DNA of 64,000 bases from Candidatus Poribacteria bacterium (GCA_009839745.1 VXPE01000045.1:28718-92717); one strand, 5' to 3'. Counted from the stretch's first letter, positions 33,107 through 42,754 are shown. Numbers and translations: made by a program. The notes: generated by a model not told the origin, from the letters alone.

Positions 33107-34344
33107 GGATATGTGTCCACAATTTTCGCTAAAAGAAGTTTCGCCATATCACACTGCGCCTTTTGACCTCGATCCCCTTTCCAGCGGCCCCTTGACTCTG
33201 GATATCCTCCTTTTCGCTTAAGCCATCTTTCCCCTGCTCTACGCGGGGTTTGTATAAATCCCGCAATCGCGTCCCACGCGTCAAAACTCAGCTTATCTGC
33301 ATCAATACCTAACTCAACCGCAGCTCCGATCAAGAGTGCCATTTGCTTGTACTTATCAACACTTACACCCGGAAGTCCACGTCCAAGGATCGCCCCTATC
33401 CACTGAGCGAAACTACGGAAGTCGTCTTCAAGTCCATTTCCATACGTAGGAAAAACAGGGGTTCCCCCTTGTGTATCTGTATATTGTAATTGTGCACAAT
33501 AGATGTCTAATGCCCCTTCTGTGGATCCATGAAATGCAAGCGGGAGATGTTTCATTAAATTCGGAGATGAAAGGAGCACATCCAACTTCTCTCTATGCAT
33601 AAAGACAAGGTACCAGAGAACCATTGCTGATGGGGTTTGTCCTTTGGCGCGGTCTTTGCCTTCCCACCAATCTTTCCAAAGTTCCCATATCTCAGGATAC
33701 TGCTTCCAAGGATTGTCTACACCCTTTTGACGTGCCGCTTCTATCATCCGCTTTGCCGAGGAAGAATCGGCATGAATTCCGGCAAGGCGCACGAAGTACA
33801 CGCACTTCGACTCACTATAATAGGAAAGACGAATATCTTGGGCAGTTAAAGGGGTTCCACCTTCATTGATACGCCGAAAGATTTCAAGTTTCGTGCGGAG
33901 ATCCAATCGGGGTGGAAGGTAAATGATTGTAAGTGGGTATCGTCGAAAGACAGTTTTGAATTTCTGAGGAAGTTCCGAAAACTTCTTTCCACTATAGTGG
34001 ATACTTTGTGGCGAAAGATAGTTAATATCGTCGTCCGCGTTTAAACGGAGCTTGTCGCGCTCATATTTCAGGATTGTATTCAAGCGTTGTTGCCCATCAA
34101 TCACTTCAGAAATGCTTGTATCCAGATCATCTAAGAAAAAAAGCGCAGGGGTCGTCAGATTGTTCAACAACGATTCTATGAAAAGTGATTCTTTTCGATC
34201 ACCCCATTGTTCAGCATCTCGCTGATAATCTGGAATGATAATGTCGCCTCTATTAAAGTTGTTAATAATAGTTTCAACACTCTCACTCTGTGTTCGGGTG
34301 GGTTCACTCACGATTGGCGCGATTTCTACACTTTCTTCGGTCAT
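33103..34344 (-). CDS. DUF262 (ParB/Srx-fold, GmrS-like) protein
   Basis: A 413-aa protein from ATG 34344, one base after the stop of the small upstream gene; an extension to 34401 is out of line with the Shine-Dalgarno GGAAGAGGAA. The DUF262 hallmarks are I-I-P-D-Y-Q-R (36-42) and I-D-G-Q-Q-R-L-N-T (82-90), the latter proposed to bind and hydrolyse NTP in GmrSD. No HNH domain follows in the same chain; the next gene supplies one. It is a likely modified-DNA restriction or abortive defence gene, but no substrate can be inferred. Confidence 0.87.
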   Translation of the reverse strand: MTEESVEIAPIVSEPTRTQSESVETIINNFNRGDIIIPDYQRDAEQWGDRKESLFIESLLNNLTTPALFFLDDLDTSISEVIDGQQRLNTILKYERDKLRLNADDDINYLSPQSIHYSGKKFSELPQKFKTVFRRYPLTIIYLPPRLDLRTKLEIFRRINEGGTPLTAQDIRLSYYSESKCVYFVRLAGIHADSSSAKRMIEAARQKGVDNPWKQYPEIWELWKDWWEGKDRAKGQTPSAMVLWYLVFMHREKLDVLLSSPNLMKHLPLAFHGSTEGALDIYCAQLQYTDTQGGTPVFPTYGNGLEDDFRSFAQWIGAILGRGLPGVSVDKYKQMALLIGAAVELGIDADKLSFDAWDAIAGFIQTPRRAGERWLKRKGGYPESRGRWKGDRGQKAQCDMAKLLLAKIVDTYP

Positions 34345-34345
34345 A

Positions 34346-34555
34346 TCATTTTCCTCTTCCTTTTTCCTTGCGCTTCTCGGGTGGCACGTAATACGAAACA
34401 ACTTTCATGCCTTTCCGTCTGCACTCTTCTTGAACTTTTCGCATATACGCCGAGAGTTCTTCAACAGAGTTGAATTGAGCAGAAAGTTCCTCTTTTATTC
34501 GATAGCACTCTTCAAGGATGGGATCTGTGTAGTTTTCAAAATCTTCTTCTTTCAT
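34346..34555 (-). CDS. Small antitoxin-like protein of a PIN-type locus
   Basis: A 69-aa helical protein: D-P-I-L-E-E-C-Y-R-I-K-E-E-L-S-A-Q-F, then a basic tail. It is homologous to the C-terminal part of the gene at 42755 (D-P-V-L-E-E-C-Y-R-M-K-A-E-F). Proteins of this type commonly follow PIN-domain genes. The frame stays open upstream to 34741 and encodes the end of a PIN domain with no start, so this small protein is what is left of a larger locus. Translation from the ATG at 34555 is plausible. Confidence 0.62.
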   Translation of the reverse strand: MKEEDFENYTDPILEECYRIKEELSAQFNSVEELSAYMRKVQEECRRKGMKVVSYYVPPEKRKEKGRGK

Positions 34556-34741
34556 CTGAAATTCCTCTATTAAGTTTGCTGGTGTGCAGATGGTTGTTGG
34601 GTCAAAACCTGCCTCTCGGCAAACTTGATTGATAAGTTCCCGTTTGTTTTCATTGACAATATGTTTCTGGTTCCACGATACAAGGTATTCAACACCATGT
34701 GTTGTTGCAATAGCGATATGTTGTGCATCTAAACTATAATT
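34556..34741 (-). pseudogene. 5'-truncated PIN-domain remnant
   Basis: In frame with the small gene downstream, this stretch reads S-L-D-A-Q-H-I-A-I-A-T-T-H-G-V-E-Y-L and then W-N-Q-K-H-I-V-N-E, R-E-A-G-F-D and I-C-T-P-A-N-L-I-E-E. These are the third and fourth PIN blocks with the DAxHIA acidic motif. A TAA at 34744-34742 stops the frame just before it, and the first two thirds of the toxin are gone. The full gene at 42755 keeps the opposite parts. Confidence 0.7.
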
Positions 34742-34826
34742 TTAATGTAGACTCTCGGTTTCACTTCTCCGTAGTATATCATGAAATGTCGCCAGTTTCA
34801 AGAAAATCATTTAGGACTTCCGCAAG

Positions 34827-34844
34827 AAGGCGATAAATCGCCTT
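34827..34844. repeat. Intergenic palindrome AAGGCGAT/ATCGCCTT
   Basis: Eight-base perfect arms with a 2-base loop, in the 200 bp between the PIN remnant and the DegT gene. Apart from this hairpin nothing recognisable lies there. Confidence 0.55.
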
Positions 34845-34946
34845 ACTACGAACATAGCACTCTTGTAAATACAAGCATTTCTCCAAAGAGTAGCGGCTTG
34901 TAGACGAAAAGACTGCGCTTTGCGTAAACCCTGCCATTAATACAAT

Positions 34947-36236
34947 TTAGGCGGTCTCTGGTGCATCAAGCACGGCGTCAAGCTGATCCATTACCTTGTG
35001 GAAGGCTTCAACGTAACAGGACATCAACTCGATATCGTTGGGGGGGTTGACATCAAAGATATAACAGTGCGAATCTATGAATTCAACGGCTCTCGGATAG
35101 TCCTCTGTTTTATATTCAACCGTCGATTGATTACATCGCCACGGACAGCCTGTGCCGTAACCGATTCGGTTCTGGAAAATCTCTTGAGATGGTACAGGTA
35201 GCCGTTGCCACTGTCCGGTTGGCACGCCTTCCGCACGGAGTGCGGCTTGCACCTTCTCACGTAGGGTTTTTGCGGGAATATCTAATCCCAACGCCTCCGG
35301 ATCGAAACCGATGACATAGTTGTAATACACGGGTTCACAGGCTTCTGGCGTAACTGGGGTTTCAATGCCGTCAATTTCATCGAGACACTCTGTAAGATAG
35401 TGGCAATTTCGGATGCGAATGGTGTTGTTCAGGTTAAGCCGTTTGAGCTGGCTACGGATGAACGCCTGACTGAACATATCCCCGCGATACATCCATCCAA
35501 GCCCATAGGCATTGTATTCCTGTTCCTCGCGTTCGCTACCCGGCACGACGATCTCTCCGAAATACTGCAACAACGCTGCACGTTCGTATATCTGCGCATC
35601 ATTGGTTGTGAACAGACCGCCTTGACACCCGCTACTCAAGGTTTTCGAGGCTTGCGTGCTGTAGCCCGCGGCATCGCCAAAGGCACCACACAGCTTGCCG
35701 TTGTAATACGCGCCATGCGCCTGTGCGACGTCCTCAATAACCTTCAGGTTATGCTTCTTCGCAATCGCTAAAATCGGGTCCATATCAGCAGGCATGCCGT
35801 GGATATGCACCGGCAGAATCGCACGCGTTCGCTCGGTGATTTTCGCTTCGATTGCGTTGGGGTCGATACAGTAAGTGATGGGATCAATATCAACAAAGAC
35901 GGGAATAGCGTTGTGATGGAGCACAGCGGCTGCCGTTGCCCAGAAAGTGAAGGCGGGAACAATGACCTCGTCGCCCGGTTCGATGCCGACCCCTGCGACA
36001 CAGAGATGGAGCGCAGCTGTCCCACTGTTGACAGGGATGCAATACTCGACCCCCATGTATTCCGCCCATTCGTTTGCGAGACCTTCGGATTGGATCCGTT
36101 GCTGTTCCGTGATTTTCTCGGAGGCGATAACCTCGGCAATTGCGTCTCTGTCGGATTGGGTAACCTCTGGCCACGGTTGAATCAATCCATCAGGGACAGT
36201 CCCTTTACCACCATATATAGCGAGTTTTGCTGCCAT
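34947..36236 (-). CDS. DegT/DnrJ/EryC1/StrS aminotransferase
   Basis: A 429-aa PLP-dependent sugar aminotransferase (fold type I). It has V-N-S-G-T-A-A-L-H-L (phosphate-binding, about 68-77), V-I-E-D-V-A-Q-A-H-G (the Asp that contacts the pyridine N) and A-S-K-T-L-S-S-G-C-Q-G-G with the Schiff-base Lys near 195. AGAAGGAGG gives a strong ribosome site. The usual role is amino-sugar synthesis for surface glycans or cofactors. No other glycan genes are next to it, and it is an ordinary metabolic gene set in the accessory island. Confidence 0.92.
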   Translation of the reverse strand: MAAKLAIYGGKGTVPDGLIQPWPEVTQSDRDAIAEVIASEKITEQQRIQSEGLANEWAEYMGVEYCIPVNSGTAALHLCVAGVGIEPGDEVIVPAFTFWATAAAVLHHNAIPVFVDIDPITYCIDPNAIEAKITERTRAILPVHIHGMPADMDPILAIAKKHNLKVIEDVAQAHGAYYNGKLCGAFGDAAGYSTQASKTLSSGCQGGLFTTNDAQIYERAALLQYFGEIVVPGSEREEQEYNAYGLGWMYRGDMFSQAFIRSQLKRLNLNNTIRIRNCHYLTECLDEIDGIETPVTPEACEPVYYNYVIGFDPEALGLDIPAKTLREKVQAALRAEGVPTGQWQRLPVPSQEIFQNRIGYGTGCPWRCNQSTVEYKTEDYPRAVEFIDSHCYIFDVNPPNDIELMSCYVEAFHKVMDQLDAVLDAPETA

Positions 36237-36439
36237 GAACGACCTCCTTCTAAGGTTTTGAAGACAGTATCTTCTTGTGGAAGGGAATTATGCGCGTAAT
36301 ACTCGCTGGGCATCCAAAATCTGTAACGCTTTACTCTTTATTTACTTCACGAAACCGTGGTAGCAAATACCATCGCTTCCCAGAACAAGAAAGTAGAGAT
36401 CGGATCCGCCTCTTTGTAACTGCCTATGTTATCCAATAG

Positions 36440-36754
36440 TTAGAGTTTTGTTAGTCCTGGAACATGTTTATCCTCATAGTTTTTAATAAGCGTGCCGACG
36501 AAATGCAGTAAGGGAGCCAAAGGGTGGTTTTCCTCCCCTACTATATCAAGTAAATCGTCTAACCGCGCCGCAAGTTGTTGGTATTCGATTTCTGTCAATA
36601 AAACAGGAATATGAATTTCGCCTTGGTTTAGAACATCAATTAAGTCGCATAACGCTTTGACAGACGGTTGCAATTTGCTTTTGCCCTGCGGTTGAAAGGC
36701 AATAGGTGTGTCAATTGCAGATACATTTAGGGTATTTTCTGTTTTGGAAGTCAT
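36440..36754 (-). CDS. HigA-like antitoxin, truncated before the HTH domain
   Basis: A 104-aa partner of the HigB-type toxin, 3 nt downstream of it. The N-terminal helical part (E-I-E-Y-Q-Q-L-A-A-R-L-D-D-L-L-D and P-L-L-H-F-V-G-T-L-I-K-N-Y-E-D-K-H) is that of HigA-family antitoxins, which normally go on to a 50-residue helix-turn-helix. Here the frame stops after only seven more residues (V-P-G-L-T-K-L). The following 200 bp show no HTH in the frame I checked. It may neutralise the toxin but cannot obviously bind DNA. Confidence 0.7.
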   Translation of the reverse strand: MTSKTENTLNVSAIDTPIAFQPQGKSKLQPSVKALCDLIDVLNQGEIHIPVLLTEIEYQQLAARLDDLLDIVGEENHPLAPLLHFVGTLIKNYEDKHVPGLTKL

Positions 36755-36757
36755 AGT

Positions 36758-37045
36758 TTACTCATTCCACTTTCCTTTATCGTATTCGGCATGTGTCAAC
36801 ACATACCGAATGTAGATTCTCTGTTCATCATATCTCATAGAAACGATGAGGCGGACGTTGTTACCAGCAATATTGAAAATTGTGAGGTTTCTTACCCGAG
36901 AAACATGAGGAAATACAGAACGCAATTCTGCAAACGAACTAAAACTTCTTTCCCGCACCAAATGATACCAACGGGTGAGTGATGGTCGCGTATTTGGATG
37001 TCTCTGTGCAAATTCAATGAGGCGATCTTGTCGAACAATTTCCAT
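36758..37045 (-). CDS. HigB-family toxin (RelE superfamily)
   Basis: A 95-aa mRNA-interferase-type toxin. The HigB hallmarks are R-L-I-E-F-A-Q-R-H-P near the start and I-R-Y-V-L-T-H-A-E-Y-D-K-G-K-W at the end, which carries the catalytic-type His and Tyr. Toxin first, antitoxin second is the HigBA order. It lies 42 nt after gltX and may be read from the glnS promoter or its own. Confidence 0.87.
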   Translation of the reverse strand: MEIVRQDRLIEFAQRHPNTRPSLTRWYHLVRERSFSSFAELRSVFPHVSRVRNLTIFNIAGNNVRLIVSMRYDEQRIYIRYVLTHAEYDKGKWNE

Positions 37046-37087
37046 TGAAGATTCTTACAACTAACCCGTTTTACACCGCAGTGCTTC

Positions 37088-38599
37088 CTAAGTGAGGTGT
37101 TCTATCGCCTTTGGGATCCGTTTTAAAACCTCGTCCTTACCGAGCAGCACAACAATATCAAAGAGACTCGGACCGAACGATGCGCCCGTCAGTGCGATCC
37201 GCAACGCTTGCATCGCTGCGACGCGTTTGATGTCCTTCTCATCTGTGTATTTCCAAATTGCCGCTTCAATTGTTTCTATATCAAATGTAGGGATCTCTTC
37301 CAAAATCTGTGAAATATTCGTCAAAATCTCGCGGGTTCTCTCCTTCTTTTCTTCTGAATTTCCCCACCACTTCTTGACAGCTTTCGGTTCATACTCGAAT
37401 GCATCGGTAAAGAAATAGGAGGTCTGCGGAACGATGTCCTGAAGTGTCGTCAAGCGTTCACCCACGGCTTCGACAATGCCTTCCAACCACTCCCGATCTC
37501 CGATTGAATTATTCAATAAACCTTCTTCTTGCCAGAATGGGATGACCGCATCCGTCCGTGCCGCAATATCCAATTGGTCAATATAGTGGGAATTGAGCCA
37601 CTCCAGTTTCTTAATATCAAAGACGCTGCCACTCTTTCCGACCCGCTCCAGATCGAATTTCTCGATGAGTTCATCGACAGAGAAAATTTCCTGTTTATCG
37701 TCGTAGGACCAGCCGAGTCGGACAACAAAGTTTAGCATCGCTTCAGGCAGATACCCCTGCTCACGGTAGCGATTCACGGCAACGAGGTCGCCGTGATGCC
37801 GTTTGCTCATCTTCCTACCGCCACTATCCAACACCAACGGAATGTGGGCAAACTGTGGAACGTTTAAACCGAGGGCATTCGCAATTACAATCTGCTTCGG
37901 GGTATTGTTGAGATGCTCTGTTCCCCGAATGACGTGCGTTATCTGCATCTCCGCATCGTCGATGATGGAGGTGAGATTGTAGTTCGGCATGCCGTTTGAA
38001 CGCACAATTACCTCGTCCTCTAAGGTGGCAGGATCAATGTTCCGGGAACCGAGGATGAGGTCGTCAACACGGATTGGGGTGTCAGGTATCTTGATCCGCA
38101 CGGCCGGTTTTCTACCCTCTGCCACGAAACGCTGGACGGCTTCTGGGGTTAAATCTCGGTATCTGCCATCGTAGGAACGCGTCTGTTTGTTGGCGCGCGC
38201 CTCCTTGCGAATCTCCTCTAATTCTTCCGGGGTGCAATAGCAGTGGTATGCGTTGCCACTCTCAAGCAACTGCGCGACATAACCGTCGTAGATAGATTTC
38301 CGTTCGGATTGCACATAAGACCCACAGGGTCCACCCTCATCGCCACCCTCGTCCCATTCGAGTCCTAACCATTTCAGTGCGGTATAGATCTCGCGCATGG
38401 ACGCATCCGTGGAACGCGCCGTGTCCGTATCATCGATTCGGAGGATGAATTTGCCGTTGTGATGTTTGGCGAACAGGTAGTTGAATAGCGCTGTGCGTGC
38501 CCCACCGATGTGTAAGTAACCGGTGGGTGAGGGTGCCATTCGGACGCGGACGGTCTCTGGGGCTACGGCACAACGGGGTGTTTCTGCTACGTTTTTCAT
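37088..38599 (-). CDS. gltX: Glutamyl-tRNA synthetase
   Basis: Class I synthetase charging tRNA-Glu, 503 aa. Its HIGH box is L-H-I-G-G (29-33, in [14 protein letters not shown]) and its KMSKS box is K-M-S-K-R. A zinc-type Cys cluster C-Y-C-T-P-E-E-L lies at about 120-127, and the C-terminal anticodon-binding helical domain fills 330-503. Its ATG overlaps the glnS stop by 4 nt, so the pair is cotranslated. Confidence 0.97.
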   Translation of the reverse strand: MKNVAETPRCAVAPETVRVRMAPSPTGYLHIGGARTALFNYLFAKHHNGKFILRIDDTDTARSTDASMREIYTALKWLGLEWDEGGDEGGPCGSYVQSERKSIYDGYVAQLLESGNAYHCYCTPEELEEIRKEARANKQTRSYDGRYRDLTPEAVQRFVAEGRKPAVRIKIPDTPIRVDDLILGSRNIDPATLEDEVIVRSNGMPNYNLTSIIDDAEMQITHVIRGTEHLNNTPKQIVIANALGLNVPQFAHIPLVLDSGGRKMSKRHHGDLVAVNRYREQGYLPEAMLNFVVRLGWSYDDKQEIFSVDELIEKFDLERVGKSGSVFDIKKLEWLNSHYIDQLDIAARTDAVIPFWQEEGLLNNSIGDREWLEGIVEAVGERLTTLQDIVPQTSYFFTDAFEYEPKAVKKWWGNSEEKKERTREILTNISQILEEIPTFDIETIEAAIWKYTDEKDIKRVAAMQALRIALTGASFGPSLFDIVVLLGKDEVLKRIPKAIEHLT

Positions 38600-40308
38600 T
38601 TCTGTCCTCTCTGAATCTTCGCCCAGCTATCCCGCAATGGCACCGTGCGATTGAATACTAATTTCTCTGGTGTTGTCTCTGGATCCAAGCAAAAATAACC
38701 CATCCGGAGGAACTGATACCGGTTTTCCGGTGTTGCCTCCACAAGACTCGGTTCAACCTTGCAGTCATTTAGAATCTCTAAGGAGTTCGGATTCAGGAAC
38801 TGCATCCAGTCTGCGTCATCCGCTGCGCCCTCGGGTTCCCGTTCCGTGAAGAGCGAATCGTAGAGGCGAACCTCAGCATCAACGGCGTGTTCAGCAGAGA
38901 CCCAATGCAATGTGCCTCTGACCCGGCGTCCGTCTTCCGACCACCCGCCACGCGTTTCGGGATCATAGGTGCAGTGAATCTCAACGATTTCGCCTTTTTC
39001 GTCTTTAACGACCCGTTCACACTGGACATAATAGGCGTGCTTAAGCCGCACTTCACGTCCGGGCGCCAATCTGAAGAATTTGCGGGGCGGATCCTCCATA
39101 AAATCTTCGCGCTCGATATAGATTTCTCGCGAAAATGGGATCTGCCGTGTCCCGGCGTTCTCGTCTTCAGGATTATTTTCGGCATCGAACATCTCGACCT
39201 GTCCCTCTGGGTAATTGTCAATAATAACCTTAACCGGATTGAGAACTGCCATGACCCGTGGGGCGCGACGGTTTAGATCATCGCGGATAGAGTATTCGAG
39301 TTGTCCCATCTCAATGAGATTATCCGCCTTTGAAACCCCGATGCGGTTGCAAAAATCTCGGATGGCTTCAGGTGTATACCCGCGGCGGCGCATCCCAGAG
39401 AGTGTCGGGAGTCTCGGATCGTCCCATCCGCTGACGTGTCCCTCCTCAATGAGGACTTTGAGTTTCCGTTTGCCCAAGACGGTATAGGTGAGATTCAGCC
39501 GTGCGAATTCAATCTGTCGTGGCTGATAAATCTCCAACGCTTCCAGAAACCAGTCATAGAGTGGACGGTGGTCTTCAAACTGGACATCGCAGAGCGAGTG
39601 TGTCACGCCTTCTATGGAGTCGGATTGTCCGTGGGTGAAATCGTAGGTAGGATAGATGCACCAGGCGTCGCCCTGACGATGGTGATGGGCGCGAAGGATG
39701 CGATACATCACGGGATCACGCATATTCACATTCGGGCTTGACATATCGATTTTTGCGCGGAGCGTGCGGGAACCATCAGGGAATTCGCCATCCCGCATCC
39801 CCCGGAACAACGTCAGGTTGTCCTCAATCGATCGGTTGCGATAAGGACTGTCTTTCCCGGGTTCGACCAAGGTGCCACGATATGTTCGTGTTTCCTCTGG
39901 TGTCAAATCGCAGACGTATGCTTTGCCTTTCTCTATCAGTTTGACAGCATATTCGTAGAGCGTCTCAAAATAGTCGGAAGCGTGATATTCCCGCTCTTTC
40001 CAATCGAATCCGAGCCATCGGACATCTCGCTTAATGCCGTCTACGTACTCGCTCTCTTCTGTGATGGGATTGCTGTCGTCAAAGCGTAAGTTGTAAAGTC
40101 CGCCGAAATCTTCGGCAATCCCGAAACTGATACAGATGGCTTTGGCGTGTCCGATATGGAGGTAGCCACTTGGCTCTGGTGGAAATCGGGTATGCACTCT
40201 ACCGTCATACCTGTTTGTCTTAAGGTCTTCTTCAATCGCTTGTCGAATAAAGTTCGTATCGGGGGAAGTGTTCGCGTTTTCTTTTAAATGGGGATCTGAA
40301 TGCTTCAT
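38596..40308 (-). CDS. glnS: Glutaminyl-tRNA synthetase
   Basis: Class I synthetase charging tRNA-Gln directly, 570 aa, close to E. coli GlnS (554). The signature [14 protein letters not shown] is at 43-56. The KMSKS-equivalent reads V-L-G-K-R-K-L, where most GlnRS have V-M-S-K-R-K-L, so the Ser is Gly. The C-terminal beta-barrel anticodon domain is present from about 345. GlnRS is patchily distributed in bacteria and often gained by transfer. A promoter lies at 40402-40430. Confidence 0.96.
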   Translation of the reverse strand: MKHSDPHLKENANTSPDTNFIRQAIEEDLKTNRYDGRVHTRFPPEPSGYLHIGHAKAICISFGIAEDFGGLYNLRFDDSNPITEESEYVDGIKRDVRWLGFDWKEREYHASDYFETLYEYAVKLIEKGKAYVCDLTPEETRTYRGTLVEPGKDSPYRNRSIEDNLTLFRGMRDGEFPDGSRTLRAKIDMSSPNVNMRDPVMYRILRAHHHRQGDAWCIYPTYDFTHGQSDSIEGVTHSLCDVQFEDHRPLYDWFLEALEIYQPRQIEFARLNLTYTVLGKRKLKVLIEEGHVSGWDDPRLPTLSGMRRRGYTPEAIRDFCNRIGVSKADNLIEMGQLEYSIRDDLNRRAPRVMAVLNPVKVIIDNYPEGQVEMFDAENNPEDENAGTRQIPFSREIYIEREDFMEDPPRKFFRLAPGREVRLKHAYYVQCERVVKDEKGEIVEIHCTYDPETRGGWSEDGRRVRGTLHWVSAEHAVDAEVRLYDSLFTEREPEGAADDADWMQFLNPNSLEILNDCKVEPSLVEATPENRYQFLRMGYFCLDPETTPEKLVFNRTVPLRDSWAKIQRGQK

Positions 40309-40401
40309 ATCTTATACCGTATATGCTGTTGGGCGTGTTACAGAGACTTTCGCTCTTAAGAAGCGGCAGTCTTTATAGAGGATGGAACGTCTTGTTGAAT
40401 A

Positions 40402-40430
40402 ATTATACTCTCAAAACATGTTAAAGTCAA
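40402..40430 (-). promoter_or_regulatory. Promoter of the glnS-gltX operon
   Basis: Minus strand TTGACT (40430-40425), 17 nt, TATAAT (40407-40402), one base from consensus, giving a leader of about 87 nt. Confidence 0.78.
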
Positions 40431-40436
40431 GATTTT

Positions 40437-40498
40437 CGGTTTCTATAGACATAGTAATACATCGGTTTCTATAGACATAGCACTCCGCTGGGAGTGCT
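40437..40498. repeat. Direct repeat plus hairpin
   Basis: CGGTTTCTATAGACATAG occurs twice (40437-40454, 40463-40480), identical over 18 bases. The second copy runs into the hairpin AGCACTCC-GCTG-GGAGTGCT (40479-40498). This is a dispersed-repeat cluster rather than a CRISPR: only two units. Confidence 0.65.
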
Positions 40499-40891
40499 GG
40501 ATGTTTCAGCACCTACAGAAACTCAAGCAGGGACAGCCCGTAGGTTGGGTTGAACGATATTGGAATCAAACGTTGGGATACCCAAATACATCAAATCTGA
40601 CAAACCAGCATATACATTCGCAGGTTCAAAAGCCTGTCGTTGGGACGTCGGCGGATCTGAAGAAACGATAATTGGCACACCTGTGAGGCTTGAGAAAAAA
40701 TAAGTGCAATTCGGTAGGGTATAAGGTATAATTAATAGGACAGATGCGATGCGCATCGTTCCACAAGTCCATATGCGACTTGCGCTATTGTGCGACTACG
40801 AATCGGGATTTGCTAAAGGGGTGCACCCTAACAGGATACGCTACAAAACGCTGCGACTCATCAACCATCTTCAAGGAAGCCGGAGAAAAAG

Positions 40892-42691
40892 ATGCTGGAC
40901 CGCCCAGAGGCAGAACAGAACATACACACACATCTCTCTTTAATGGACAGAATTAGACGACGCTACGATTTAACGCCACCCATCACGCTGGTTTTTGGGT
41001 TGACGGTCCTCTTCTTTGTTGTCTTCCTCATATATCCACTCCTCTATGTTTTCAAGGAAGCCTTCTGGATTGAAAACACATTCAACCTCACATACTTCAA
41101 ATTGATCGTAACCGATCCGAATATCCGTGAACTCGTTATCAATAGTTTCAAGATCGGTGTGATGGTGACGCTGGTGACGAGTATCATCAGCCTGCCGCTG
41201 GCGTATTTTTTGACACGCTACCGGTATCCCGGTCGCGACACGCTACGCGCTGTTATCCTGATTCCGATGATTATGCCACCCTTTGTCGGCGCGATTGGGA
41301 TGAAGCAATTTTTCGGGTTATACGGGAGCGTTAATATGCTTCTCGGGAAACTCAACCTGATGGATCTGACGGAGCCTATTGACTGGTTCGGAGGCGGGTT
41401 CTGGGGGGTGGTGATGTTATCCACATTGCACCTGTATCCGATCATGTATCTGAACATCGTCGCGGCACTCGCGAATGTCGATCCGAGTTTAGAGGAAGCC
41501 GCGGAGAATATGGGAGCCTCGCGGTTTCAGGTCTTCCGTCAGATAACGTTGCCGTTGATGATGCCCGGGTATTTTGCCGGTGCGATCCTCGTCTTTATCT
41601 GGGCGTTTACGGATCTCGGCACCCCCCTGATTTTTGAGTACCGTAACGTGGTTTCCGTGCGAATCTTCAATCAAGTGACCGAGGCGAACACCAATCCGAT
41701 GGGGTATGCCCTCGTTGTGCTCATTATTGTGCTAACGGCTCTAGCTTTTTATGTTTCTAAACGGTGGACGGGGAGCAAACACTATGAGATGCTCGGTAGG
41801 GGACACGTAACGTCACGTGAAACGGATGCGAAGTGGGGGATGCGGGGTATCATCTACACCTTTATCGGTGGATTGACGTTGACGGCGTTGCTGCCACACA
41901 TCAGTGTGATCCTTGTGTCCTTGACCCCGGATGCAAGCCAGTGGCGATTGAGTGTGTTACCGCAATCGTGGACCTTCGCACACTATGTTGAGACCTTCAC
42001 GCATTCCGACACGCTACCGAGTATCCTCAACAGTTTGAAATACAGCGTTTTCAGCACGATGTTGGCACTTTTGGTCGGTGTTGTGGTGTCCTATCTGTTG
42101 ACACGCAAACGTCTCCCGTTTCAGAATCTGTTGGATGCAGTGGCGATGTTGCCCTTAGCACTGCCGGGTGTCGCCATCGCGTTCGGATACATGGGGAGTT
42201 TCGCGGATACGACGCTGCTCCTGCGGTATTTTCCAGATGGATTGGTATCTGTTATAGATCCGAGACAGAATCCGACGTTCCTGCTGATTATCAGTTATGC
42301 GGTGCGGCGGTTACCCTATATGTTGCGTTCCATTTACGCCGGACTCCAGCAGACGAGTGTGAGCTACGAAGAAGCGTCGCAAAACGTGGGAGCAACGCCT
42401 GTTCGGACGTTGTATAAAATCACCCTGCCTTTGGTCATCGCGAACATCCTGGCGGGTGCGATTCTGGTGTTCTCGTTCTCTATGCTTGAAGTCAGTGATA
42501 GCCTCATCTTGGCAATGAAAGATCAGCACTATCCGATTACGAAAGCGATTTGGTCACTCTCTCAGCGTCCAGACCACGGTCCCTATACGGCGAGCGCACT
42601 CGGTGTGGTCGGTATGCTCATCCTGATTGCGTGTCTGCTTGGTGCGGGACGTGCGCTGGGTGGGAAGTTAGGAGAAATCTTCCGAATTTAG
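40892..42691 (+). CDS. Two-domain ABC transporter permease (iron/thiamine/spermidine type)
   Basis: A 599-aa permease made of two fused BPD_transp_1 units, each with six membrane spans (about 30-300 and 310-590). Each has an EAA loop: E-E-A-A-E-N-M-G-A-S-R-F near 193, and E-E-A-S-Q-N-V-G-A-T-P-V near 489, followed by I-T-L-P-L. This fused layout is that of FbpB/ThiP-type importers. GGAG 6 nt before the ATG at 40892 supports that start; ATG 40943 gives the family-standard N-terminus but lacks a ribosome site. No ATPase or binding protein accompanies it here, so the transporter's other parts are elsewhere. Confidence 0.88.
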   Translation: MLDRPEAEQNIHTHLSLMDRIRRRYDLTPPITLVFGLTVLFFVVFLIYPLLYVFKEAFWIENTFNLTYFKLIVTDPNIRELVINSFKIGVMVTLVTSIISLPLAYFLTRYRYPGRDTLRAVILIPMIMPPFVGAIGMKQFFGLYGSVNMLLGKLNLMDLTEPIDWFGGGFWGVVMLSTLHLYPIMYLNIVAALANVDPSLEEAAENMGASRFQVFRQITLPLMMPGYFAGAILVFIWAFTDLGTPLIFEYRNVVSVRIFNQVTEANTNPMGYALVVLIIVLTALAFYVSKRWTGSKHYEMLGRGHVTSRETDAKWGMRGIIYTFIGGLTLTALLPHISVILVSLTPDASQWRLSVLPQSWTFAHYVETFTHSDTLPSILNSLKYSVFSTMLALLVGVVVSYLLTRKRLPFQNLLDAVAMLPLALPGVAIAFGYMGSFADTTLLLRYFPDGLVSVIDPRQNPTFLLIISYAVRRLPYMLRSIYAGLQQTSVSYEEASQNVGATPVRTLYKITLPLVIANILAGAILVFSFSMLEVSDSLILAMKDQHYPITKAIWSLSQRPDHGPYTASALGVVGMLILIACLLGAGRALGGKLGEIFRI

Positions 42692-42754
42692 AAATAGTTG
42701 ACAGAACAATGCCGTATATCCAATGGAAAAATGATTTGAAATAAGTAACATCCT

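Larger units (their letters stand above)
40309..40891. other. 583-bp intergenic region
   Basis: Between divergent glnS and the ABC permease. It holds the glnS promoter, an 18-bp direct repeat (40437-40454 and 40463-40480), a hairpin (40479-40498), a degenerate CGCAAGCC-type palindrome (40764-40782), and the sequence TAATTAATAGGACA (40731-40744), nearly identical to one at 59811-59824. Two short frames of 60-80 codons lie here, but neither resembles a known protein. Confidence 0.6.

Noticed and set aside
40437..40498. CRISPR array
   Set aside because: Only two units with one short spacer, and no cas gene anywhere in the window.
40523..40756. A 77-codon minus-strand frame in the glnS/permease gap
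   Set aside because: Composition is passable but there is no homology I recognise and no ribosome site; may be a gene remnant, not supportable.
40749..40943. Short plus-strand frame before the ABC permease
   Set aside because: Overlaps a palindrome and the permease start; no protein features.
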